From positions 248,001 through 312,000 of the forward strand of contig JANEZZ010001958.1 of the NCBI GenBank assembly GCA_026122225.1: a DNA stretch of 64,000 nt, read 5' to 3'. The notes below the pieces were generated by a model that saw nothing but the letters and a program-made list of their open reading frames with translations, was not told the origin of the DNA and did no database searches. Source of the DNA: Heloderma charlesbogerti. Lineage: Eukaryota; Chordata; Lepidosauria; Squamata; Helodermatidae. Both the position numbers and the translations under genes were made by a program. Shown piece after piece: positions 55,352 to 64,000 of the stretch. Within the stretch, counting starts at the first letter, position 1. Each line of letters starts with the position of its first letter.

Positions 55352-55888
55352 GTTAGCGTTGCCCTTATTTTTGCCGTAGTCTACGTAAATCTTTACGTAG
55401 ACTACCCGTGCCCAAATAAGGAATGCAAATGGCGGCGCCCATGGGCGCCACCATTTGCATACGCGCTTTTTTTTTTTTTTACAAAGTCAGCCATGATAGG
55501 CTACGTAAAGATTTACGTAGCCTATCATGGCTGACTTTGAAAATCTAGCCATGATAGGCTACGTAAAGATTTACGTAGCCTATCATGGCTGACTTTGAAA
55601 ATCTAGCCGTGATAGGCTACGTAAATCGTTACATAGCCTATCACGTTTTTGGGGTTTTTTTTACTTTACTGGGAAATGGCGGCGGCGGCAGCTGGTCGGA
55701 AGACCAGCCGCCGCCGCCGAACCGCCGCCGAACTGCCACCGGGACCTGCCGCAGAGAGGGACATTCGCACGAGGTAAGTCCCATCCCGGGGGGGGGGTGT
55801 CAGAGAATTTCCCCACCAATTTCGGGGGGCTGAATGCATTGGCATTCGGCCTCCCGGAGATTCATGGAGAAATTCTCCGACATCCCTA
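55352..55888 (+). mobile_element. Multi-palindrome hAT-like element, left half missing
   Basis: Begins abruptly at GTTAGCGTTGCCCTTATTTT, the centre of the usual palindrome, and runs to GACATCCCTA. Contains a TAGTCTACGTAAA hairpin, AAATGGCGGCGCCC...GCCACCATTTGC and three successive GATAGGCTACGTAAA hairpins (55492-55530, 55552-55590, 55607-55646); the first two spacer units (GCTGACTTTGAAAATCTAGCC) are near-identical, so one unit is duplicated. CGAGGTAAGTCCC near 55770; right hairpin GGGGGGCTGAATGC...GCATTCGGCCTCC. Confidence 0.85.
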
Positions 55889-55979
55889 CATCATGCTTGC
55901 ATGTTTTGCAACAAAAAAATGAATCCATAGCTTAAGTTTTGGTTAAAGTAAAGAAACTAGACAGTGTAATCCTATAGCA

Positions 55980-56290
55980 TGTTTAGACTTTTTTGTTGCC
56001 AAATTTGTGCATATTCGCACATGCAAAAATGTGAAAATTCCCCCAAACGTGCATTTTCACACTTTAGCCCATGGGGGAAATGCATATTTTTGGCCAGTTT
56101 TTTAAATTTATCTATTTCATGTATTTTTCTACAATGAGCTTTGCACAAAATTCTGGAAAATGAGAAAAGCAGTTTGCAAGTCTGCAGAATCCACCCATCA
56201 GGGGAAAAGGAGCTCTGCTGTGGAATCCACAGCATGGATTCATGAACATCGAAACTCATTGTGTTCCTTTGTGGATTTCTCTGACATCCC
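55980..56290 (+). mobile_element. hAT-like element, right end intact, 32154 group
   Basis: TTTTGGCCAGTTTTTT and TTTGCACAAAATTCTGGAAA, then CCACAGCATGGATTCATGAA and GACATCCCTA. It supplies the uninterrupted sequence for the site where BovB sits at 32360. Left end not seen. Confidence 0.6.
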
Positions 56291-57073
56291 TACTCAGAAG
56301 TAAAACTGACTGAATTCAATGGGGTTTGATCCCAGCTAAGTGGATGGACTGAAGCTTTAGTCAATTACTTGTGTAAATCGCAGTCTACTATCCATTGATC
56401 AATCCATTGATCTAAAATTTGCCTGCATTTGCAAATGAGTGAAATCAATCGTTCTTGAATTAAAAATAATTACTGGCTTTGCTTTGAGGTGATGCACATG
56501 GGTGTTCTCTGTAACAGGCATCAAATTAGCAAAGGTATTCCCTCTTGAATTTGAGAGATGGGGAATGTCTCTTTCAAGATGGTGTTTGCCATCAGCAGGT
56601 GTGTGTGTGTGTGCGCTTATATTTAAAAATGCATTAAAAAAACAGAAGTCTGTTTATCCTTGGTTACATCTGAAGCCACCTTTTCAGTTGATCAAAGGTG
56701 TTTGTAATCAATTAACCTTAATGATCTAAATGAGTAATCCATTCAACACTGTAGGCCTACTTCTTCTGAGGGTTGCATCTGTGCTTTGGTCCAACAGGTC
56801 ATCAGGGTCTCTGAGAGCAAACTGTCTCTTTCTAGGGTATTTTGGGAACTTGCCAAGAGGCAGGCTACACATTTGAAACAGAGTTAGCCCTTCTCAGGAG
56901 TAACCAATAGGGTTGAACTGAAAGTTTGATGAAAACCTTTTTCAAGCTCAAAAGGGGGGGGGTGGAGGTGGCAAACATTTTCACAACAACCTCCCCATGC
57001 CCGGCAATGTTTCCATTGCCTTTTATTGTCTCTTGGTGGTGGTGGTGACCACAGTTCCTGCTGCTGACAGGAG
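56291..57073. other. About 0.8 kb without recognised features
   Basis: No repeat end or exon recognised. Confidence 0.4.
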
Positions 57074-57476
57074 TAGGGGTACGTGAGAATTTTGTTATGA
57101 TTTATTTTTAACCAGAATTCACCCCCTTGGCACCCCTGAAAGTGAACATACTTTGCAGGGAAAGCTCTCATAGTCCTAAGCTTGCGATCACGTTTGCTCA
57201 ATGTGTTCATTAAAAAGAAGAAGAAGAAGGAAAAAAAAGTGTAGTGTCAAAATGTGCTTCTTGGGGGAAAAAAAGTACACATTTTCATGATGTAGTCCAT
57301 GGGGGGAAATACACATGTCGGTGAACCATTTGAAAATGTGCACCCAAATGCACACCTTTCCTCTTTGAAAACAACAACGAAGTTTTCATTCGGAAATAGG
57401 AATGAGGTGGACTGAGATTTGAGGTGGAACGTGAAGGACCTTGCCAGCTCAAGCCTCACTGATTCGCCCATGCCTA
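57074..57476. mobile_element. hAT-like element, 'TTTATCAGG' group
   Basis: Starts TAGGGGTACGTGAGAATTTT and ends CGCCCATGCCTA. Flanks GACAGGAG (57066-57073) and GAGAGGAC (57477-57484) match at 6 of 8. A short (GAA)n and a T/A-rich segment lie inside. Confidence 0.65.
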
Positions 57477-57496
57477 GAGAGGACCCATTTTAAAAA

Positions 57497-57632
57497 TTCT
57501 TCTTCTTCTTCTTCTTCTTCTTCTTCTTCTTCTTCTTCTTCTTCTTCTTCTTCTTCTTCGTCTTCGTCTTCGTCTTCATCTTCGTCTTCATCTTCTCCTC
57601 CTCCTCTTCCTCCTCCTTCTCCTCCTCCTTCC
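57497..57632. repeat. (TTC)n with TTCGTC higher-order units
   Basis: Pure TTC for about 60 bp, then TTCGTC/TTCATC and CTC variants. Poly-Ser and poly-Glu frames here are artefacts. Confidence 0.97.
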
Positions 57633-58379
57633 AAGAAGCCAGAGTGAGGGCAGAAGTGAAATTTGTCACATGAAGCTGAATCAGAGTAAGGGAACCTGAC
57701 ACAGCAAAGCCTTCGTGGCTCCTTTTACAATGCAGGAAAAAACATCACAGAGACAAGTTTCTGTGAGGCCCTGCTGAGCATTACACCTTCCCTCACCTAT
57801 TTTTCTCAAAATGGAACAGGATTCAAGGTGAATTTTAGCTTGTCTGATCCTAGGGATGTGTGAAGTGACTTAGTTCGTGACATCCGTGATGGTGGGGAGG
57901 TGCTCTGTCCCTCCCCCCAAAATGCTTGCCGGCCAGCTCTGCTCCGCGGTGACTCCATGGAGCCGCCGGCCGGGGCTGTCCGCAGTGAAATCCGGCCGCT
58001 GCTGGGCTGCACAGGGATGCAAATGGCAGCCGCCGTAGCCACCACCATTTGCATCCCACTTTTTCACCATGATAGGCTACGTAAATATTTACGTAGCCTA
58101 TCACAGCAAAAAAAAGGGAACGCAAATGGTGGTGGCTGTAGCGGCTGCCATTTGCATTCCCTTTTTTTCCCGTGATAGGCTATGTAAATATTTACGTAGC
58201 CTATCACAGCCTCCACAGGGATGCAAATGGCGTCCCTGCGTTAGCCGTGATAGGCTATGTAAGTATTTACATAGCCTATCACAGAAAAATCATGAAGTGA
58301 ATGGTGGCCGCAGAGGCAGCTGCCATTCACAAAGCAGCACAAATGGCACCAGGTAGATGCTCTGTTTCGCATGCCTTTG

Positions 58380-60112
58380 TAGGGATGTACGAAAATCACT
58401 TCTCTTTTTGTGGATTCTGTTCATGCTGGGGGGGAGGCGTTCCATCCCTCCCCCCGGAATCCTCGACGGGGGGAGGCGATCCCCCCGGAATCCTCGACGG
58501 CCGGTTGTGCTCCATGGCGGCTCCGCGGAGCAGCCAGCCAGGCCCAGGCCAGGGCCGTCCACAGCCGGATTTCTGGCTGCAGAGGGCTCTGGGTAAAAAA
58601 ACAAAACACGTACACACATGGCGGCAGCTATGGCCGCCGCCATTTGAGTTCCTTATTTTTGGCCATCTTAGTCTACGTAAATATTTACATAGACTAAGAC
58701 GAAGAAAAGAAAGGGGAATGCAAATAGCATATTGGGCGCTATTTGCATTCCCCTTTCTTGTCTTCATCTTAGTCTACATAAATATTTACGTAGACTAAGA
58801 TGATCAAAAATAAGGAACGCAAATGGTGGTGGCTGTAGGTGCCGCCATTTGCGTATGCGGTTTTTTTTGGTCTATTTTTAACCCAGCTGTGATAGGCTAC
58901 GTAAGTCTTTATGTAGCCTATCACTGATGTAAAAAAAGAAGAAGATGAGACTGCAAATGGCTGCGGCATAGGGATGTACGAAAGCACTTACCTTTCCGCG
59001 GATTATGTTGATGGTGGAGGGGGAGGCGTTCTGTCCCTCCCCCCGAAATCCTCGATGGGGGGGGAGGTGATCCGTTTCTCCCCCCTGGAATTCTACATGG
59101 CCAGCTGTGCTCCGCAGCAGCTCCGCAGAGCAGCCAGCCAGGCCCAGCCAGGCCAGAGCTGTCTGCAGCTGGATTTCCGGTTGCGGAGGGCTCTGGGAAA
59201 AAAACAACAGCAACCGCATACACAAATAGCGGCAGCTATGGCTGCCGCCATTTGCATTCCTTATTTTTGGCCATCTTGATCTACGTAAATATTTACGTAG
59301 ACTATTACGGCAAAAATAAAGGGGAACGCAAATAGCGTAATGGGCGCTATTTGCATCCCTTTTTGATTCACCGTTTTAGCCTACGTAAATATTTACGTAG
59401 GCTAAAATGCTGAATCAAAAAGGGACCCAAATAGCGCCCACTACGCTATTTGCGTTCCCCTTTATTTTCGCCATCATAGTCTACGTAAATATTTACGTAG
59501 ACTAAGATGGCCAAAAATAAGGAACGCAAATGGCGGCGGCCATAGCTGCCACCATTTGCGTACGCGTTTTTTTTTTTTAAATCCCAGCCATGATAGGCTA
59601 CGTTAATCTTTACGTAGCTTATCATGTTGTGTGTGTGTGTGTGTGTTTTTTTACAAGACTGCAAATGGCGGCGGCGGCAGCCGGTCGGAAGACTAGCCGC
59701 CGCTGCCGCTGCCGCTGCCGCCAAAGCCGCCGCCAGAGCCACCGCCACCCAGAAGATCCACCCCAGATAAGTCTCGTCCCGGGGGGTATCTGCGGGGGGG
59801 CGGGAGGTGGCAGGCCATTCTGCCACGGAGTTCAGGGGGCTGAATGCACTGGCATTCGGCCTCACCAAGGTCCGTGGCAGAATTCTCTGCCATCCCTACG
59901 GCCGTGGCAGCCGGTTGGAAGACCAGCCGCCGGAGCCAAAACCGCCGCCAGAGCCGCCGCCGTCCGGAACATCCGCCCCAGGTAAGTCTCATCCCAGGGG
60001 GATCCGTGGGAGGCAGGGTGGTGGCAGGCCATTACGCCATGGATTTCGGGGGGCCGAATGCACTGGCATTCGACCTCACTGAGATCCGTGGCGGAATTCT
60101 CTGACATCCCTA
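58380..60112 (+). mobile_element. Middle hAT-like element of the nest
   Basis: Starts TAGGGATGTACGAAAATCAC and ends GACATCCCTA at 60112. Its sequence (58380-58968 and 59899-60112) joins into a normal multi-palindrome element once the inner copy is taken out: ACTGCAAATGGC on the left continues as GTGGCAGCCGGTTGGAAGAC on the right. The central palindrome 58612-58860 has GCAAATAGCATATTGGGCGC at its centre. The immediate flanks TGCCTTTG and TTCGCAGG are not a clean 8-bp TSD; instead TTCGCATGCCTTTG on the left resembles TTCGCAGGGTTG on the right. Confidence 0.8.
58969..59898 (+). mobile_element. Inner hAT-like element with an extra palindrome layer
   Basis: Starts TAGGGATGTACGAAAGCAC and ends GCCATCCCTA. 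It is inserted in the GGCGGCGGC block of the middle element. The palindrome spans about 59240-59545: arms of about 120 nt (59270-59390 and 59391-59511) each contain a TCTACGTAAATATTTACGTA hairpin and a GCAAATAGCG...CGCTATTTG hairpin, and they meet in a third hairpin TTTTAGCCTACGTAAAT/ATTTACGTAGGCTAAAA. Other copies lack this third layer. A GT run at 59629-59644 follows the next hairpin. The TSD is not clear (CTGCGGCA against CGGCCGTG). Confidence 0.82.
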
Positions 60113-60231
60113 TTCGCAGGGTTGTGGGGTGGAGGGGCTATGTTCTGCCACAGATTTAGGGGGGCCAAATGCACCGGCATTCAGCCTCACTGAGATCCGT
60201 GGTGGAATTCTCCGCCATCCCTAACTGATCC

Positions 60232-61119
60232 ACCAGACAGCCTCTTCATGTTCTTTCCTATTTTAGATGGCGGATGTCTCCTAATTATAAACAGCGTGAC
60301 TTCCCAAGGGCCTAGTTTGCTGCATTTTGGTTAATTATATAGCCCTGTGTGCTTTTGAGAAGAACTTTCTGGCTTCCGTGTCTACCCAGGACTAACTACG
60401 GGAAGGTTAAAAAAAAAAAAATCATTGTGAAAGCTACTTGACAACACTTTGGAGAAGTGAAATCAAACAGTTCCTAATTAGGCATTCACGGTTCAAAAGG
60501 AGAGTATGCCACGAAGCCAGCAGGGTTAGAATCTTCTAGACTCAAATAGCGAGGTAGTGTTACCATCCATCTGAGGAAATTCACAACAGTGGTTTCTTTC
60601 AAGAGGCAAACAAGAAAGAAAGGAAAAGGTTCTTCAAGTTTCCATGTGAGATTAAGATCAACAGGGCATGCAGCTTAGTGTGTGTGCGTGTTCCTTAATA
60701 TATCGTCATTGTGATCTCTAGTCATAACTTTAGAGGCTGAGCTTGGGAGACCAGGGCTATCAGACAGCATTCACAGTTCTCCATGGGGCATTGCTTTCAT
60801 GCCTCAATAATCTATATATCCATTTTCAAAGTGAAAGCCATTTTTGGGATAAGTAGGGGAAGGCATCTCCCTTGCAGGAAGGAAATGGAGTCAGCAGCTG
60901 CCCACTCTGTGATGTCAGCCCTTGGCTTCGAAGACTTCTGAGCATGCCCCAAAGCAATGCACTTTGGGAATGACTGCAGCCACTATGGGAGATGGGGAAC
61001 CCTGAAGGAGCTTGCTGGACCTGGAATTTGTCAAAATCTTAGTTTTCTGAGCCTTTCTGATGGGAAAAGGGGGAGCCGTTAGAAAGGAGTATGGTTAGAG
61101 CTTCCACCTCCCCCCCCCA
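60232..61119. other. About 0.9 kb without recognised features
   Basis: No gene, TIR or LINE/SINE end recognised; candidate unique DNA. Confidence 0.4.
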
Positions 61120-61282
61120 TAGGGATGGCACAGGAGTCTGGTTGGGTCTAGGAATCCATCGGATTCCCCCCTGCCCGCATCCCTGAACTTGGCTCAGTGA
61201 GCAGCCACACCCTCCAAGCTGTGTGAGCAGCCAGGACTTCCCTGGCTGTCTGCTCGCACCTCACAGCCACCTGTCCTCCATG

Positions 61283-61899
61283 TAGGGATGGCGGAGAATT
61301 TCTCCACGAATCTCCAGGAGGCCGAATGCCAATGCATTTAGCCCTCTGAAATTGTTGGGGAAATTCTCCGCCACCCCCCGCCACCCCCCCAGGATGGGAC
61401 TTACCTCATGCAAATGTCCCTCTCGGCAGCGGGTTCCGGTGGCGTTTCGGCAGCGTTTCAGCAGGGGCAGGGGTGGCAGCCGGTCTTCCGACTGGCTGCC
61501 ACCGCCGCCATTTCCCCGTAAAGTAAAAAAAAAAAAAAAGTGATAGGCTATGTAACAATTTACGTAGCCTATCACAGCTAGATTTTCAAAGTCAGCCGTG
61601 ATAGGCTATGTATATCATTATGTAGCCTATCACGGCTGACTTTGAAAAAAAAAAAAAGCGCGTACGCAAATGGTGGCGCCCATAGGCGCCGCCATTTGTG
61701 TTCCTTATTTGGGCACGGGTAGTCTACGTAAAGATTTATGTAGACTACGGCAAAAATAAGGGCAACGCAAATAGCATTGCCCTCATTTTTGCCATAGTCT
61801 ATGTAAATCTTTACGTAGACTACCCATGCCCAAATAAGGAACGCAAATGGCGGCGCCCATGGGCACCGCCATTTGCATATGCGCTTTTTTTTTTTTTTC
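61283..61899 (-). mobile_element. Multi-palindrome hAT-like element, right end missing
   Basis: Starts TAGGGATGGCGGAGAATT with left hairpin (CTCCAGGAGGCCGAATGCC...), then GACTTACC, the CGGCAGCGGG and GCCACCGCCGCCATTT block, GATAGGCTATGTAACAA hairpins (61543-61640), and a central palindrome (61668-61880) with TAGTCTACGTAAAGA hairpins. It stops at a T-run where SINE/CR1 tail sequence begins. Confidence 0.82.
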
Positions 61900-61920
61900 A
61901 ACCCTATGATTCTATGATGT
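61900..61920 (+). mobile_element. CR1-type SINE tail fragment
   Basis: AACCCTATGATTCTATGATG is the 3' tail of a CR1-tailed element, lying directly left of a 5S-headed SINE. The two may be a SINE dimer or a later insertion. Confidence 0.6.
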
Positions 61921-61930
61921 TGAGCAAAGG

Positions 61931-62090
61931 GCTGGATGTGCCCGATCTCATTTGATCTCAGAAGCTAAGCAGGGTCAGACCTGGTTTGTACTTGGATGGA
62001 AGACCGCCTGAGAATCAGGCTTCCTGCATTAAGCAAGGGGTTGGACGCTATGGTCTTGTAGGCCCCTTCCAACCCTAGGATTCTATGACA
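61931..62090 (+). mobile_element. 5S-rRNA-headed SINE with CR1-type tail
   Basis: GTGCCCGATCTCATTTGATC, TCAGAAGCTAAGCAGGGTC, CTGGTTTGTACTTGGATGG and AAGACCGCCTGAGAATC follow vertebrate 5S rRNA through the internal control region. After a short body (AGGCTTCCTGCATTAAGC) it ends in GGGGTTGGACGCTATGGTC...CCTTCCAACCCTAGGATTC and TATGACA, a CR1 3' end. It is the plus-strand version of the organisation at 39933-40100. It is not a 5S gene because the 5' and 3' parts of 5S are missing. Confidence 0.82.
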
Positions 62091-62516
62091 CACCCCACAG
62101 CTTGGTTAGTGGGGTCCAGGAGACTGGATGGGGGGAGTCTGTGGGACTCCACCCCTTCTTCAGATGCCTGCACCACCCCTAGTGACCCTGCACCACCCCT
62201 GCACCAATTTCCTTTATGATGCCTCTTCAGGTGGACTTTCCTAAGTGATGAATGCACAGTAGAGGAATTGCTCTTTCAGAGGAGAGGAAACATTGCTTCC
62301 CATCAGGAATGGGATGTTAATTCTGAGGAATGGTATTTTAACCCAGTAACTCAATGAAGGAGCAAAGACCACACTCCCTTCTTCTTTCCATATCTCTTGG
62401 AGAGGTGCATGTGAGATGGGTTGAGATGCAAAGGAACATTGATGAAATCCAGACCATGTTCCTGTACTCTTCAAATTTTTTGATCCCATTGTCTTCTTCT
62501 GCGATGCTAGGGTGGG

Positions 62517-62780
62517 TAGGGATGTGTGAATTGGTAATACTTGAGCTTGCCAAAGTTCTCCAAATTCCATCTCAAAGCTCATTCCAGCTCAAGTCTGTGT
62601 CAGATTGTGAGTTGTGTGTGTGTTTCCCCACATGAAATTATGTGAGTCTTTTCATACACATTTTCCCATATTTATTGTGTGCATCTTTGAATATACAAAT
62701 TATTCTCCCATTATCTGTTCCCAAATTCATTCGAAGCATTTAGATCCATTTTTGGAGGAAAAGTTCATCCAGTCTGATTC
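62517..62780. mobile_element. hAT-like 'TTTATCAGG' element, reversed, right part decayed
   Basis: TAGGGATGTGTGAATTGG, then GAGCTTGCCAAAGTTCTCC, CAAAGCTCATTCCAGCTCAA, TCAGATTGTGAGTTGTGTG are the reverse complement of the right half of the 22120 group. The far end is not identified. Confidence 0.5.
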
Positions 62781-63279
62781 AGAGAGAATTTGTTGTTGTT
62801 GTTGTTTATATGTCATAATAAGACAATTCTCCTGGCACTGGGCAATTTTGCCCATGCAGCCCAAAATTATAGTGTGTGTTTTTTCTTTTACCTTGTAGAA
62901 TGTTTAAAATGTGTAACATATGTTTTTATTGGATTTTTATTCATCTGTGTTTTTTGTATCCTTGTTGTAACCACTGGTTGAAACAATAAAAGCTGTATTA
63001 CCATCATCATCCCATTAATCAAAGTGTATCTGTACACATTTCCCCCCCAAATGTACACATTTTTCATGCACGTTTCTCAAATGCATGCATGCTGATGGAC
63101 ACTCCCCACCCCCTTCACGAATCACAAGGCAAGCTTGGAAATGAGACTTTGAGCATAGAATCATCTAAGTCCATGTTCAGTCCAAAAGGTCAGAGAAGAA
63201 GGAGCAAGAAAAGTCAAACGTATCATTCTGAAGACAGGGATAGATCTTCCTTCAGGGAAGGAAGAACTGCAAAATTGTT

Positions 63280-63530
63280 CAAACTCTTTACCACTGCAGC
63301 AGAGCAGATAATTAGGCAATTAGTACTGTTAAAAGTTGACAAAGCACCAGGGCTCAGATGAAGGATGTCCTCAAATGTTGAAGGAGGTAGAGCAAAAGGC
63401 CCCAGAAAGCCTGTGGCAAAGGCTTTTGATCACTCAGACAGAGTACGGGAAGTTCCAAAAAGGAGGGGGAAATGCGGGAGGGAATTTGGTTTCCTATTTT
63501 CAGTGTAGGATGTGGATCCTGCTGTGTTAC
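63280..63530 (+). pseudogene. Possible LINE reverse-transcriptase fossil
   Basis: The translation reads LLKVDKAPG in one frame and GSDEGCPQMLKEVEQKAPES in the next, reminiscent of the KAPGPDGI.P..LKE..E segment of non-LTR reverse transcriptases. It needs a frameshift and matches only loosely. Confidence 0.25.
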
Positions 63531-63591
63531 TGAAGTGCTTCTGAAATGGTGGAAGATGCGCTTGAAGAGGATTACCAAGCCTATAGCACTA

Positions 63592-63737
63592 GGATGGGGC
63601 TAGCTCAGTAGAAGAGCACTGGCTTTGCATGCAGAAGGTCCCACATTTGATTGCTGGCATCTCTACGTATTGCTGCGGGAGACCCCCACTTGAGATTCTG
63701 GAGCCAGTTGGCTTCCTCCTGCTTTCATTTTAAATAA
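63592..63737 (+). mobile_element. tRNA-derived SINE, truncated
   Basis: GGGGCTAGCTCAGTAGAAGA is an A-box-like region and AGGTCCCACATTTGATTGC a decayed B box, spaced as in tRNA genes; CTTTGCATGCAGAAGGTCCC is typical of a widespread squamate SINE. It ends in AAATAAATAAATAAA. It is not a tRNA gene, since the acceptor stem cannot form. Confidence 0.75.
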
Positions 63738-63764
63738 ATAAATAAACCTCAAGTTCTTTCAATT

Positions 63765-63852
63765 CTGTTGATGGACAAATTTTCCAATGTTGGTGAGTTC
63801 CTATCAAAAAATAAAAATAAAAATGAACCAAACAAAAATCTCAGCCATCCTT
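63765..63852. mobile_element. Short hAT-like MITE, copy 3
   Basis: TTGATGGACAAATTTTCC and TCTCAGCCATCCTTCGGG match the ends of the short copies at 20066 and 20729. Confidence 0.4.
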
Positions 63853-64000
63853 CGGGATGTATGCGTATTTCGTTTCAGTTCAACAATCACTCAAAAATAT
63901 CCACTTCACAGTTGCAAACACAAATGCAAACAGGAGTGCATTTTCTCCAAACTGGCTTTCATGTTCAGAAAATCCATACTTGAAAAATGCACAGTTTTCT

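Larger units (their letters stand above)
57851..60223 (+). mobile_element. Outer hAT-like element of a three-level nest
   Basis: Starts TAGGGATGTGTGAAG and ends GCCATCCCTA. Flanks TCTGATCC (57843-57850) and ACTGATCC (60224-60231) match at 7 of 8. Its own sequence is 57851-58379 plus about 60113-60223, matching the layout of 13710-14412: GCAAATGGCAGCCG...CACCACCATTTGC hairpin, three GATAGGCTACGTAAATA hairpins (58072-58110, 58172-58210, 58246-58284), AATGGCACCAGGTAGATG, then the right hairpin. The middle element sits between. Confidence 0.85.
61120..62181. mobile_element. Outer hAT-like element of a composite
   Basis: Starts TAGGGATGGCACAGGAGTC and ends CACCACCCCTA. Its left (61120-61282) and right (about 62091-62181, GGTCCAGGAGACTGG and GAGTCTGTGGGACTCCACC) parts resemble the 37334 group. 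In between lie a partial multi-palindrome copy and 5S-headed SINE sequence. No convincing TSD. Confidence 0.5.

Noticed and set aside
57497..57647. Poly-serine or poly-glutamate protein
   Set aside because: Pure translation of a TTC/GAA microsatellite.
61931..62020. Possible 5S rRNA gene
   Set aside because: Only the middle part of 5S is present and it runs into a CR1 tail; it is a SINE.
63592..63665. Possible tRNA gene
   Set aside because: A- and B-box-like words are present but no cloverleaf or acceptor stem forms, and an AAATA tail follows; SINE.

Overview
The window looks like intergenic or intronic DNA of a squamate reptile, probably a lizard. The evidence is its repeat content: an RTE-BovB LINE with an intact 1047-residue reading frame, several CR1-type LINE 3' ends, SINEs headed by 5S rRNA or tRNA sequence, a Penelope-like remnant, and abundant microsatellites. 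I recognise no host protein-coding exon, no true tRNA or rRNA gene and no CRISPR array. The species call is inference.

The dominant component is a large set of non-autonomous DNA transposons. They share the terminus TAGGGATG...CATCCCTA and are usually flanked by 8-bp target-site duplications (TSDs), for example CCTGTAAT at 1951-2864, AGCAGCAG at 7192-8149, CCTGTCAT at 14729-15622, CCACACTG at 35137-35915 and CAAAACAT at 44501-45186. An 8-bp duplication and a TAGGG start (consensus YARNG) point to the hAT superfamily. No transposase is present. The copies fall into groups with different interiors, but several groups share a terminal hairpin of about 100 bp. The most striking group ('multi-palindrome', about 0.7-0.95 kb) is built from palindromes inside palindromes: hairpins around TACGTAAATATTTACGTA and hairpins around GCAAATGGCGGC/GCCGCCATTTGC, arranged as arms of larger palindromes of 200-300 bp.

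Layout: 1-5150 has four hAT copies and a Penelope fossil. 5150-7140 is largely featureless. 7192-15622 holds several hAT copies, CR1 pieces and microsatellites. 15980-25700 is dense in shorter hAT subfamilies. 27471-28395 is a CR1 copy split by a hAT insertion. 30170-30980 is a CR1 cluster. 32154-33413 is a hAT copy carrying a BovB 3' end. 35137-45186 holds more hAT copies, a rearranged 5S-SINE/hAT locus at 39933-40995, and microsatellites. 48297-53863 holds two adjacent BovB copies on the minus strand: one with an intact reading frame and one 5'-truncated and frameshifted. 54040-60223 is a stack of nested hAT copies, including a three-level nest. 61120-62181 is another composite with a 5S-headed SINE. 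63592-63737 is a tRNA-derived SINE.

Functionally these are selfish elements acting on each other. The BovB protein (endonuclease plus reverse transcriptase) could move BovB and possibly SINEs with BovB-like tails. CR1 would move CR1-tailed SINEs. An unseen hAT transposase would move the TAGGGATG group. Strand for hAT copies is my convention: '+' means the GC-rich terminal hairpin lies at the right end, '-' at the left end, and '.' means unassigned. All TSDs and coordinates were read by eye.
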